Source of the DNA: SLJM01 sp964415785
Lineage (GTDB): Bacteria > Myxococcota_A > Bradymonadia > Bradymonadales > Bradymonadaceae
Reading direction: 5' to 3'
Length of the DNA: 13,898 nt
NCBI GenBank assembly: GCA_964415785.1
Contig: CAYQBU010000104.1
Location: forward strand, 1-13,898
In this document: positions 7,285 to 13,898 of the stretch, one piece after another
How positions within the stretch are numbered: position 1 is the first letter of the stretch
Layout of the letters: each line of letters starts with the position of its first letter
The notes under the pieces: model-generated
Database searches by the model: none
What the model was told of the DNA's origin: nothing
Seen by the model: the letters and a program-made list of their open reading frames with translations, nothing else
Position numbers and translations under genes: made by a program

Positions 7285-10200
7285 ATGACCTCTACCTCCC
7301 CGCCGCCCACACCGTCTATCGAAAGTGAACCGGATGCCGAGTGTCCCCTCGGCCCCATCTGGTACCACGGCGACTCCGAGCGGATGCGGCTTCGACGCCT
7401 CTCTCGTCCCGGCGGCCTGCTTCGCCTCGGCGTGGCGATCTCTCGCGCCGGACAGGCCTCCTCGCCTCACCTGTCGACGCCCACTCATTGGTGGCGCGAC
7501 GGCGACGACACCTGGCTTGCCGCCGCCCTTCCCGACGGCCAGCGCCTGGACCTGGAGCCCCCTCCTCGCCCCACCTGGAGCCGCGCCGTCGACGCCATCA
7601 CTCCCCTCGCCCTATCGCTGCGCGATGCTCACCGCCATCAGATGGTTCACGCCCACCTGGCGCCCTGGAATACCTTCTTCGATCCCAACGCCCACACCCT
7701 GCGTGCCACTGACTTTGGTACCTGGGCCGCGGAATCTCTGCCGGCGAACCCCTGGATCGCCCCCGAGATGACCGTCGAGACACCGACCCCCACCCCTTCG
7801 ACCGACATCTATGGGCTGACCCGACTTCTCGTCGCCCTCGGCCTCTCTCTGGACGAAGCGGGACGCCGTCGGCCCAACTTCGAGACCCTGCCGGCCTACG
7901 CCATCGCCACCCTCAACCGCGGCCTCGATCCCTCCCCGAAGAAGCGGCCCCAGACCATCGACGAGTGGCTCGCCGGGCTCTCCTTTGAACAACCCACTCC
8001 GTCGTCCTCTAGCTCCACCGCCGACCACGCCATCGAGCGCGGCCGGGTCCAACACCCCGAGATCTTCGACCATCCCCAGCGCGGCAAGGGGCTTCGCTTT
8101 CACTTCATGACCCGCGATCGCGACGAGCCCATCGGCTTCTTTCTCTACCGTCGTCAAAACCCATCGCTCTTTGCCGGCCTCGCCCGCATCTGGGATGGCG
8201 CGAGCCTCTCGCTAGAAGCCCCCCGGGAGATTCAGACCTCGGACGGCCGAAATTTCCTCAGCGCTGGCCCCGACACCCTGGCCGTCCTGGAGCGACATTG
8301 GCCAGTCACCATCTCGAACGTCCAGAAGGCTGGCCGCTGCCCCTCGCGCATCCTCGTCGATCTTCGCGATCCCGGCTCCATCAGCTATCACCTCCCCTTC
8401 GGAGGCCTCGTTCACGCCTTCCTTGAAGCCCTCACCGAAGCCCCGGAGATGAGCTTTGAAGAAGCCCTGGAGGCCGAATTGCCTCCTCGCCGCCTCGACC
8501 TCCTCGCCGCCGGCGTCGACGACCACCAATTAAACGACCTCGTCGAGGACGCCCGCCGCCACTTCCTCCATATTCAACAGGGCACGGCCCATCGCTCCGG
8601 CGACCAGGCCGAGGTCACCCGCTTTTCCTCGCGCTTTGGGCTCGAGGGCCGGGCAGACCTGGTCACCAGCGACGACCAGGGCCTGGACATCATCGAGCTC
8701 AAGAGCGGAAAGCCCTGGCACGACCACGCCGACCAGGTTCAGGGCTACGGCCTTCTCTGGCGAGCCCTGGCCGACGAATATCGACTCAACCTCTCCGGCC
8801 ACCTCCTCTACTCGAAACAGGGCACCTTAAAGCCCGTCGCCCTCGACGATGGCGATGAGCAAAACCTCCTGGACAGCCGCAACCAATTGGTCACCCGCTT
8901 TCGAGGCTTCGTCGACCCCGGCGTCGACGCCTTCGCACCGGCCTTCAACGACCACCCATCGCTCTGCCGAGACAACGCCTGCCGCTTTCGCCGCGACCGC
9001 TGCCGAGCTCAGACGGCGGTCCTGGGACTCGGCGAAGGCGCCCAAAACGCCGACCGATGGCGCGGCGTCGACGATCCTCTAGCTACCCTCGCCAAGAGCT
9101 ATCACCGCCACCTCTCTACCCTCATCGAACGCGAGCGCTGGGAGGAATACGCTCAACTGGGGGCCATCTTTGACCCCTCTCGTGAGAACACCCGCGTCGC
9201 CGACGGGCGCGCCGCTCCTGGCCTCTCCCTCTCCGGCGAGGTCGGCAGCCAACGGGCAACGCTTCGCGGTCAGGGACTCCATATATTTCGCCCCGGCGAT
9301 CGCATACTTCTCCACCGGCGCCAGAGCGATATCCAGCCCATCATCAAGGCCACCGTCCTCGACATCGACGGCCCCCAGAGCCTGACGCTTCGCCTCCGCT
9401 CCGCAGAGTTGAGCAATGGACTCCTCCAGGGCGACTGGATCGCTGACAAGACCCCGGCCCGCATCGGCTATCGCGCCGCTCACCAGGCCCTCTACCACCT
9501 CGTCGCCAACGCCCCTCTGCCCCTGCTGCGCGCCGTCCTCGGCGATCAACCAGAGCCCTCCGAGCAATCGGAGTCTGCTCTCCTCGCCGACCTTTCCCAG
9601 TCTACCCAAACCCGCCTCGCTGCCCTCAATGACTCTCAACGCCGGGCCGTCGAGACCGCCCTCCGATCGCAGCCAGCAACCCTCATTCAGGGGCCCCCGG
9701 GCACGGGCAAGACCACCGTCATCGCCCATCTCGCCCTCTTATTCGCTCAACAGGGAAAGCGTATTCTCCTCTCGGCGCTCACCAATACCGCCGTCGACAA
9801 TATGCTCCTGAAGATCGTCGAGGTCGCCCAGCGCTTCGACGTCGAGCCCCCCCCGTTGTTGAGACTGGGGATCGCCAACCGATCCCCGGAGCTTCGCCGG
9901 GCCATCGAGGACGCCGGCCTCGACGCCACCGACCATTTCTCCGACGACCTCGGCAAAAAAACCAATTCGCTCAATGGACTCGACGAGCGCCTGGCCGACG
10001 TCCAGATCGTCGCCGCCACCACCCACCGAGCCCTGAGCCACCCCGTGACCCGCCACTTCGCGGGCCAGCAATCCCAGCCCCCCTTCGACATCGCCCTTAT
10101 CGACGAGGCCAGTCAGCTCAGCGAGCCCATGGCGCTGGCGCCCATCATCCGCGCTGAGCGCTTCGTCCTCGTCGGCGATCACCGCCAACTGCCGCCCATC

Positions 10201-10926
10201 ATTAAATCGGAGCGCGCCCTCTCCGCCTTTCTGGGGGAGGACCTCGATGATGGCGCCGACCTCCAGCGCATCGGGGTCGCCGGCCTCGACCGAAGTCTCT
10301 TCGAACGCCTCGCCGACCACTACCCCCCGGTCATGCTCACCACCCAATATCGCATGAACCGCGCCATCATGGCCTTTCCGGCACTCACCTTCTATGACGA
10401 CGCACTCACCGCTCACCCCTCCGTCGAAGACCACGCCATCGATGCCTCATCCATCGACGCCCCCCTTCCGCCTCTCCAGAGCTCATCGCCCGTCGTCTTC
10501 TCCCATATCGAGGGCCAGGAGATCGGCCGCACCAACCCCGACGAAGCCCGCGCCCTCATCGACACCGCCTTTCAACTCGCCGGGCTTTCCGACCTCTCCA
10601 TCGGCATCATCTCTCCCTTTCGCGCTCAAGTTCACCTCCTTCGCCGCTTGGCCGCCGACCAATGGAGCGACACCCCGCCGATGATCGACACCGTTGAGCG
10701 CTTTCAAGGCCGCGAAAAAGACGTCATCCTCTTTAGCCTCGTCAAAACCGACCACCCCGGCGACTTCCTCTCTGACCGCCGGCGTTTCAATGTCACGTTG
10801 ACCCGCGCTAAAAAGAAATTGATCCTATTCGGAGACCGCCGCTGCCTGACCAAGAACCCCATTTTTCGCGACTGGCTAGACGATCCCCACACCACGATTC
10901 AATCATGGACTACAGACCCCTCTTAA
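7285..10926 (+). CDS. Kinase-like domain + Dna2/Cas4-like nuclease + SF1 (UPF1/Dna2-type) helicase fusion
   Basis: A 1213-residue three-part protein. Residues ~15-235 form a degenerate protein-kinase fold: no glycine loop or lysine visible, HRDxKPxN reads HAHLAPWN (122-129), DFG is intact (143-145), APE at 159-161, then DIYGLTRLL. Residues ~345-575 are a PD-(D/E)XK nuclease of RecB/Cas4/Dna2 type: H377, D458, E471-L-K473 and QVQGY (484-488). C352 plus C561, C566 and C573 are placed like the Fe-S cysteines of Dna2/Cas4/AddB, though the C-x4-C-x6-C spacing is looser than usual. A small beta domain precedes the helicase (~790-1200): GPPGTGKT (803-810), DEASQ (940-944), GDHRQLPP, QYRM (from 1021), ERFQGREKD, and NVTLTRAKK with R1174. 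Expected activity is ATP-driven unwinding coupled to cleavage of DNA, or possibly RNA. I start at ATG 7285 because earlier in-frame starts enter the divergent gene's leader or coding region; the Shine-Dalgarno is weak. Its 3' end overlaps the next gene. Confidence 0.9.
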   Translation: MTSTSPPPTPSIESEPDAECPLGPIWYHGDSERMRLRRLSRPGGLLRLGVAISRAGQASSPHLSTPTHWWRDGDDTWLAAALPDGQRLDLEPPPRPTWSRAVDAITPLALSLRDAHRHQMVHAHLAPWNTFFDPNAHTLRATDFGTWAAESLPANPWIAPEMTVETPTPTPSTDIYGLTRLLVALGLSLDEAGRRRPNFETLPAYAIATLNRGLDPSPKKRPQTIDEWLAGLSFEQPTPSSSSSTADHAIERGRVQHPEIFDHPQRGKGLRFHFMTRDRDEPIGFFLYRRQNPSLFAGLARIWDGASLSLEAPREIQTSDGRNFLSAGPDTLAVLERHWPVTISNVQKAGRCPSRILVDLRDPGSISYHLPFGGLVHAFLEALTEAPEMSFEEALEAELPPRRLDLLAAGVDDHQLNDLVEDARRHFLHIQQGTAHRSGDQAEVTRFSSRFGLEGRADLVTSDDQGLDIIELKSGKPWHDHADQVQGYGLLWRALADEYRLNLSGHLLYSKQGTLKPVALDDGDEQNLLDSRNQLVTRFRGFVDPGVDAFAPAFNDHPSLCRDNACRFRRDRCRAQTAVLGLGEGAQNADRWRGVDDPLATLAKSYHRHLSTLIERERWEEYAQLGAIFDPSRENTRVADGRAAPGLSLSGEVGSQRATLRGQGLHIFRPGDRILLHRRQSDIQPIIKATVLDIDGPQSLTLRLRSAELSNGLLQGDWIADKTPARIGYRAAHQALYHLVANAPLPLLRAVLGDQPEPSEQSESALLADLSQSTQTRLAALNDSQRRAVETALRSQPATLIQGPPGTGKTTVIAHLALLFAQQGKRILLSALTNTAVDNMLLKIVEVAQRFDVEPPPLLRLGIANRSPELRRAIEDAGLDATDHFSDDLGKKTNSLNGLDERLADVQIVAATTHRALSHPVTRHFAGQQSQPPFDIALIDEASQLSEPMALAPIIRAERFVLVGDHRQLPPIIKSERALSAFLGEDLDDGADLQRIGVAGLDRSLFERLADHYPPVMLTTQYRMNRAIMAFPALTFYDDALTAHPSVEDHAIDASSIDAPLPPLQSSSPVVFSHIEGQEIGRTNPDEARALIDTAFQLAGLSDLSIGIISPFRAQVHLLRRLAADQWSDTPPMIDTVERFQGREKDVILFSLVKTDHPGDFLSDRRRFNVTLTRAKKKLILFGDRRCLTKNPIFRDWLDDPHTTIQSWTTDPS

Positions 10927-12143
10927 TCCCATTGCTCACCGTCGCCGCCTTTGCTCTTGCGGCCTGTGACGACGATCCCGAGCCTGCGCCGCCGGCCGAC
11001 GAGGAGATCCAGGACGACGACGCCGAGCTCACCACCCATGACCTCGACGATCTCGACGCCCTCGACATCCCCATCGTCGATCTCTTCGACGAGCCCGGGC
11101 GTTCCATGGAGTTGGAGACCGACGCCTCCGAGCAATTCGAGGCCTGTCACCACTACTTCGAACCCCATGACGACGTCGTCGAGCAATGGCCCTTTGACGA
11201 CGCCGCCACTCCGCGCTCTCTCTTTGGATGCCAGCCCGAAGGCGTCATCGACCTCGAGGACGGCCATCGAGCCATCGCCTACGAGGTCCCCATCGATGAA
11301 GAGCGACGCCGATCTGATCTGCGCATCATCCTCTTCGATGATCAGGGAGAAACCGCCTGGCATCACCTCATGGAGCGAGACGACCAGGCCGAGCAATTTG
11401 CCGCCGAATACCGGGGCACGGCCCTGACCTCTGTCGACGATGCCCTCATCTGCGCCTCCACGCGCTGGATCGAGCATACGCAAATCCTCTGCGCTCGTGT
11501 CGACGACGGCGAGAGCACCCTCGACCAAGCCGTCGATTTCTGGGCCGGCCTCGACCTCTTTGGCCACGACGGGGCCCTCATCTCCATGGATCGCGAGGGC
11601 ATCACCCGTCGCTACCCCTTTTCCGGCGCCGAGATGCGCCACCGCGGCGTAGCGCGCCCCATCGGCACCGCCGGGTACTACGCCAGCGACGAACGCCGCG
11701 TCTTCGTCGTCCCCGACGAGGGCTCCCCAACCCTCGCCGCCTGGGATGTAGCCACTCTATCGCCTCTGTGGGAAGCCGAACTCTCCGAATTTCCATCGCG
11801 GCGCCGCCCCTTCGTCGACGCCGACACCGACCGCCTCATCCTGCGCACCGGTGACCACCTCCTCAGCCTGCGCGCCTCTACCGGCGAGCCCCGCGCCATC
11901 TACCGCGTCGGAGACGTCGATCCCGTGATCCATGCCACCAACGACGGCCTGCTTCTCCTCCTCCTTCGCCGCGACGACGACCCACCGCTTCTGGTGGCCA
12001 TCGACACCGACGATGACGAGGTGATCTGGCAGGCCGAAGCTCCTCTGGGCACCCTGGACATCTCCAGCGACAACGATGAATTCCTCAGTCGGACGGTGCG
12101 CACTGTCCGCTCCTTTCGTCCCATTAAGACCCTCGACCGGTAA
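10905..12143 (+). CDS. Predicted lipoprotein with PQQ-like beta-propeller repeats
   Basis: A 412-residue protein. The signal peptide (residues 1-20) ends in a canonical lipobox LAAC with C21, followed by an Asp/Glu/Pro-rich linker to about residue 50. The rest is strand-rich with repeats typical of PQQ-like/WD-type propellers, for example TLAAWDVATLSPLWEAEL, RLILRTGDHLLSLRASTGEP and LLVAIDTDDDEVIWQAEAPL. Such folds often bind proteins rather than act as enzymes; no catalytic motif is seen. Four cysteines (in EACHHY, FGCQ, LICAS and ILCAR) could form disulfides in the envelope. The ATG at 10905 lies inside the helicase gene, overlapping its end by 22 nt in another frame and with no Shine-Dalgarno, so translation is probably coupled. 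The CPBP protease starts 6 nt after its stop. Envelope location is confident; the role is unknown. Confidence 0.85.
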   Translation: MDYRPLLIPLLTVAAFALAACDDDPEPAPPADEEIQDDDAELTTHDLDDLDALDIPIVDLFDEPGRSMELETDASEQFEACHHYFEPHDDVVEQWPFDDAATPRSLFGCQPEGVIDLEDGHRAIAYEVPIDEERRRSDLRIILFDDQGETAWHHLMERDDQAEQFAAEYRGTALTSVDDALICASTRWIEHTQILCARVDDGESTLDQAVDFWAGLDLFGHDGALISMDREGITRRYPFSGAEMRHRGVARPIGTAGYYASDERRVFVVPDEGSPTLAAWDVATLSPLWEAELSEFPSRRRPFVDADTDRLILRTGDHLLSLRASTGEPRAIYRVGDVDPVIHATNDGLLLLLLRRDDDPPLLVAIDTDDDEVIWQAEAPLGTLDISSDNDEFLSRTVRTVRSFRPIKTLDR

Positions 12144-12149
12144 CCGCCG

Positions 12150-13289
12150 ATGAGCGCTCCCGACGACAACCCGCCCTCGTGGAAGGAGCCCGCAAGCCTC
12201 TTCGCCATCATGCTCCTGGGCCTCGCTGGCCTCACTGCGGCGGCCTCTGTCGTTCCCGTGCTCAACGACTGGTTATTGCTCCTGGCGGCCCTGGTCTTCA
12301 TCGGACTCCCCTACGTCTGGCTGACCCGCCGCGGCGAAGACCTCAACCGCTTCGGAATCGATCTGCAGTCCATCCCCCTTCGCCATATCGGTCTGGGACT
12401 TCTGGCCACGATCCTCATCTTTCCGATCTTCGCCGTCGGTTTTCACACCTGGGAAACCGAGATTGAAGATAAGCAGGCCCATTTTCATAGCGACCACCTT
12501 CGCCAATGGTCCACCGACCTGGACGCCCCGCGCATCGTCGACGCCTCCACGCCGGGCCTCCAGATCCGCGCACACAACCAGCACCTCTATCTCCACTGGG
12601 TACCTCCTTCCTCCGTTGAATCTACGACCCTCAAATCTACTCTGGATCGCCCCTGGCGTTGGACCACCACCCAGAGCCTGTCCACCACTGCCCTCGACGC
12701 CAATACCGACGACGGACTGGCCTCTTCTTGGTCGCTCAACCTCTCCTCCTCGCGTTCCGGTCACGCCTCTCTAGCGCTCCCCCTGGACGTCGACCCCGCC
12801 CTCTCCGCTCCTCAAACCCTCTCTCTAGACCTCTCCTCGCTGGACGCCTCAACCCCTATCTTCATCGGCGGCACAGCCGTCGAACCTGAGGAGGACTCCC
12901 TCCTCCAGTGGAAGCGCGATCACTGGTGGCTCCTCCTCTGGGGGCTGACCCATCTGCTGCTCATCGCCCTACCCGAGGAGTACTTTTACCGCGGCTACCT
13001 CCAGACCCGCCTGGGCGACCTCTTCCACGGCCCCAATAGCGACCTGGAGTCGCCCCCAACCCTTCTGGGCTTTTCCTACGCCAACTGGGCCACCAGCGCC
13101 TGTTTCGCCCTCGGCCACTTCCTCATCCCCATCGGAGGAAGCTTCAACCCCGGCCGCCTCGCCGTCTTCTTTCCCTCTCTGATCTTCGGTCGTCTCAAGC
13201 GCCACACGGGCTCCATCATCGCCCCCACCGTCTTCCACGCCGGCGCCAATATGATGATCCTCGTCCTCTCGCCGCACTATTTTTCCTAG
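12150..13289 (+). CDS. CPBP-family intramembrane metal/glutamic protease with a large soluble insert
   Basis: A 379-residue CPBP (CAAX protease / Abi) family membrane protein. The family signature is complete: EEYFYR (E276, E277, R281), FALGH (F319, H323) and HAGAN (H363, N367), so it should be catalytically competent. Known members cleave prenylated proteins, process sorting signals, or act in bacteriocin self-immunity; the substrate cannot be told here. Hydrophobic segments are at about 15-37, 40-58, 79-98, 256-275, 310-330 and 365-377. Between the third and fourth lies a ~155-residue soluble region (about 100-255), rich in Ser, Trp and predicted strands, which is unusual because typical members are ~200-300 residues with short loops. 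It starts 6 nt after the lipoprotein stop, with no Shine-Dalgarno, so it is the third gene of the helicase operon. I see no good terminator after it. Confidence 0.9.
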   Translation: MSAPDDNPPSWKEPASLFAIMLLGLAGLTAAASVVPVLNDWLLLLAALVFIGLPYVWLTRRGEDLNRFGIDLQSIPLRHIGLGLLATILIFPIFAVGFHTWETEIEDKQAHFHSDHLRQWSTDLDAPRIVDASTPGLQIRAHNQHLYLHWVPPSSVESTTLKSTLDRPWRWTTTQSLSTTALDANTDDGLASSWSLNLSSSRSGHASLALPLDVDPALSAPQTLSLDLSSLDASTPIFIGGTAVEPEEDSLLQWKRDHWWLLLWGLTHLLLIALPEEYFYRGYLQTRLGDLFHGPNSDLESPPTLLGFSYANWATSACFALGHFLIPIGGSFNPGRLAVFFPSLIFGRLKRHTGSIIAPTVFHAGANMMILVLSPHYFS

Positions 13290-13290
13290 G

Positions 13291-13318
13291 TTGACCTTTT
13301 TGAGCCCCTGCTTATTCC
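13291..13318 (+). promoter_or_regulatory. Candidate promoter for the cupredoxin gene
   Basis: TTGACC (13291-13296; 5 of 6 to the -35 consensus and the same hexamer as in the glycosyltransferase promoter candidate) is followed after 16 nt by TATTCC (13313-13318), a weak -10. Transcription would begin near 13325, giving a leader of about 65 nt that contains the inverted repeat at 13342-13357. It sits right after the CPBP stop codon. Confidence 0.35.
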
Positions 13319-13341
13319 TTAACTGCTGTTGCACGCCAGTC

Positions 13342-13357
13342 TTGTCCGGGGGGACAA
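13342..13357. repeat. Inverted repeat TTGTCC-GGGG-GGACAA before the cupredoxin gene
   Basis: Perfect 6-bp arms flank a GGGG centre, 34 nt upstream of the GTG start. It is not followed by a T-run, so it is unlikely to be a terminator. An operator for a dimeric regulator or a leader hairpin is more plausible. The symmetry is seen directly; the role is inferred. Confidence 0.4.
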
Positions 13358-13379
13358 AATTAGTGACCTTCCCGTAAAT

Positions 13380-13383
13380 GGAG
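13380..13383 (+). promoter_or_regulatory. Shine-Dalgarno (GGAG) that decides the GTG start at 13392
   Basis: GGAG lies 8 nt before GTG 13392. No in-frame ATG exists upstream of the lipoprotein cysteine codon, so this site is the main evidence for the start codon. Confidence 0.6.
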
Positions 13384-13391
13384 TAGATGAC

Positions 13392-13898
13392 GTGACGTAT
13401 CCACGCTTGCTGACCTCGAACTTGCTCTCCGCCCTTTTGATTCTTGGACTCGCCACCCAGTTGGCCTGCGGCGACGATGATGAACCGGCCTCCAATAATG
13501 GCGCCGAAGAGGCCGATATTACACTCGCCATCGATGGCGACGCCCGCGAGTACTACGTCGATGGTGGTGAAGAGCCCAACCCCACCATCACCGTCGAACT
13601 CGACCAGGTCGTCCAGGTTGACTTCTGCGTCACCGGTGGGACCCATGATTTCGTCATCGATGAGTTGGACGTCGCCACGTCGATCATCGACGAGGGAGAT
13701 TGCGAAACCGTGACCTTCACGGCCGACGAGGTCGGCGAGTTCTTTTACTACTGCAGCGTGCCTCTCCATCGCGAAGAGGGCATGGAGGGACTCTTCGTCG
13801 TCGAGGATAATGGCGAAGCCGACCCCAACAACCAGTCCGACCCCAACAACCAGTCCGACCCCAACAACCAGTCCGACCCCAACAACCAGTCCGACCCC
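13392..13898 (+). CDS. Cupredoxin (type-1 copper) lipoprotein, GTG start, 3' end missing
   Basis: The frame runs from GTG 13392 to the window end (169 codons, no stop). Residues 1-25 are a signal peptide (LLTSNLLSALLILGLATQLA) with C26 followed by acidic residues, as in the other lipoproteins here. The lipobox (QLAC) is imperfect because Leu is at -2 rather than -3. Residues ~40-140 are a small beta domain with a complete type-1 copper site: H85 (in THDFVID), then C121, H126 and M131 in FYYCSVPLHREEGMEG. The C-x4-H-x4-M spacing is the same as in rusticyanin; plastocyanin has a shorter C-x2-H. C79 and C104 could form a disulfide. The likely role is one-electron transfer, or copper handling, on the outer face of a membrane. 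Residues from 144 on are a DPNNQS repeat linker, so another domain or a long stalk may follow beyond the window. The gene lies 102 nt after the CPBP gene, with its own candidate promoter. Confidence 0.85.
   Translation, partial: MTYPRLLTSNLLSALLILGLATQLACGDDDEPASNNGAEEADITLAIDGDAREYYVDGGEEPNPTITVELDQVVQVDFCVTGGTHDFVIDELDVATSIIDEGDCETVTFTADEVGEFFYYCSVPLHREEGMEGLFVVEDNGEADPNNQSDPNNQSDPNNQSDPNNQSDP
13821..13898 (+). repeat. Perfect 18-bp tandem repeat encoding DPNNQS
   Basis: The unit GACCCCAACAACCAGTCC is repeated four times without a mismatch (13821-13892), plus six bases of a fifth copy at the window end. It is in frame with the cupredoxin and encodes an Asp/Pro/Asn-rich flexible linker. Perfect identity at the DNA level implies recent expansion or active slippage, so copy number may vary between strains. 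The true number of copies is unknown because the window stops inside the array. Confidence 0.95.

Noticed and set aside
8338..9003. Calling the nuclease domain a CRISPR Cas4
   Set aside because: The fold and cysteines resemble Cas4, but it is fused to a helicase as in Dna2, and there is no cas gene or CRISPR array in the window.
7285..13289. Calling the operon a Mokosh defence system
   Set aside because: Mokosh has a kinase-helicase protein, but the partner genes differ, and here the kinase-like domain is degenerate and followed by a Dna2/Cas4-type nuclease. Only a loose similarity of parts can be claimed from sequence reading.
13288..13301. AGGT-TG-ACCT followed by a T-run as a terminator after the CPBP gene
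   Set aside because: The stem is only 4 bp with a 2-nt loop, too small for a stable intrinsic terminator; the T-run is short.
13821..13898. CRISPR-like repeat array
   Set aside because: The 18-bp units are directly adjacent without spacers and encode an in-frame DPNNQS linker, so it is a coding tandem repeat.

Overview
The window is a GC-rich bacterial segment, tightly packed with genes and with a strong preference for C-ending codons. The encoded proteins are very acidic (Asp/Glu runs). Three are predicted lipoproteins, two of them with Asp/Asn-rich stretches after the lipid-attachment cysteine. One ends in a (DPNNQS)n linker. This style, together with carboxypeptidase-regulatory, PDZ, PEGA and kinase-like domains, suggests a Myxococcota/Bradymonadales-like (former deltaproteobacterial), possibly marine or saline, predatory-type bacterium. 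That assignment is inference from protein style; no rRNA or other taxonomic marker is present.

Layout. (1) 1-2760, plus strand: the 3' part of a surface/periplasmic protein with regulatory-like beta domains and a PDZ domain, then 15 nt later a 620-residue unrecognised protein with an HELLH zincin motif. (2) 2873-4096, plus: a lipoprotein PQQ-type aldose sugar dehydrogenase. (3) 4221-5822, plus: a membrane pseudokinase with a C-terminal PEGA-like domain, convergent with (4) 5837-7120, minus: a GT4-like glycosyltransferase. (5) 7285-13289, plus: an apparent three-gene operon. It encodes a 1213-residue fusion of kinase-like domain, Dna2/Cas4-like nuclease and SF1 helicase; a propeller-type lipoprotein overlapping it by 22 nt; and a CPBP intramembrane protease 6 nt further on. 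(6) 13392-end, plus: a GTG-started cupredoxin lipoprotein that runs off the window inside an 18-bp tandem repeat.

How the genes may work together. The best candidate for an undescribed system is the operon at 7285-13289. Its helicase and nuclease motifs look intact, while the N-terminal kinase fold is degenerate (no visible lysine, HRD changed to HAH, DFG kept). A second, more degenerate pseudokinase lies 1.5 kb upstream across the glycosyltransferase. Kinase-helicase fusions are known in anti-phage defence (Mokosh), but this arrangement is different and a defence role is only a hypothesis. The sugar dehydrogenase and cupredoxin look like independent envelope redox proteins. No tRNA, rRNA, CRISPR array, transposase or phage gene was seen, and no gene-free stretch exceeds about 165 nt.
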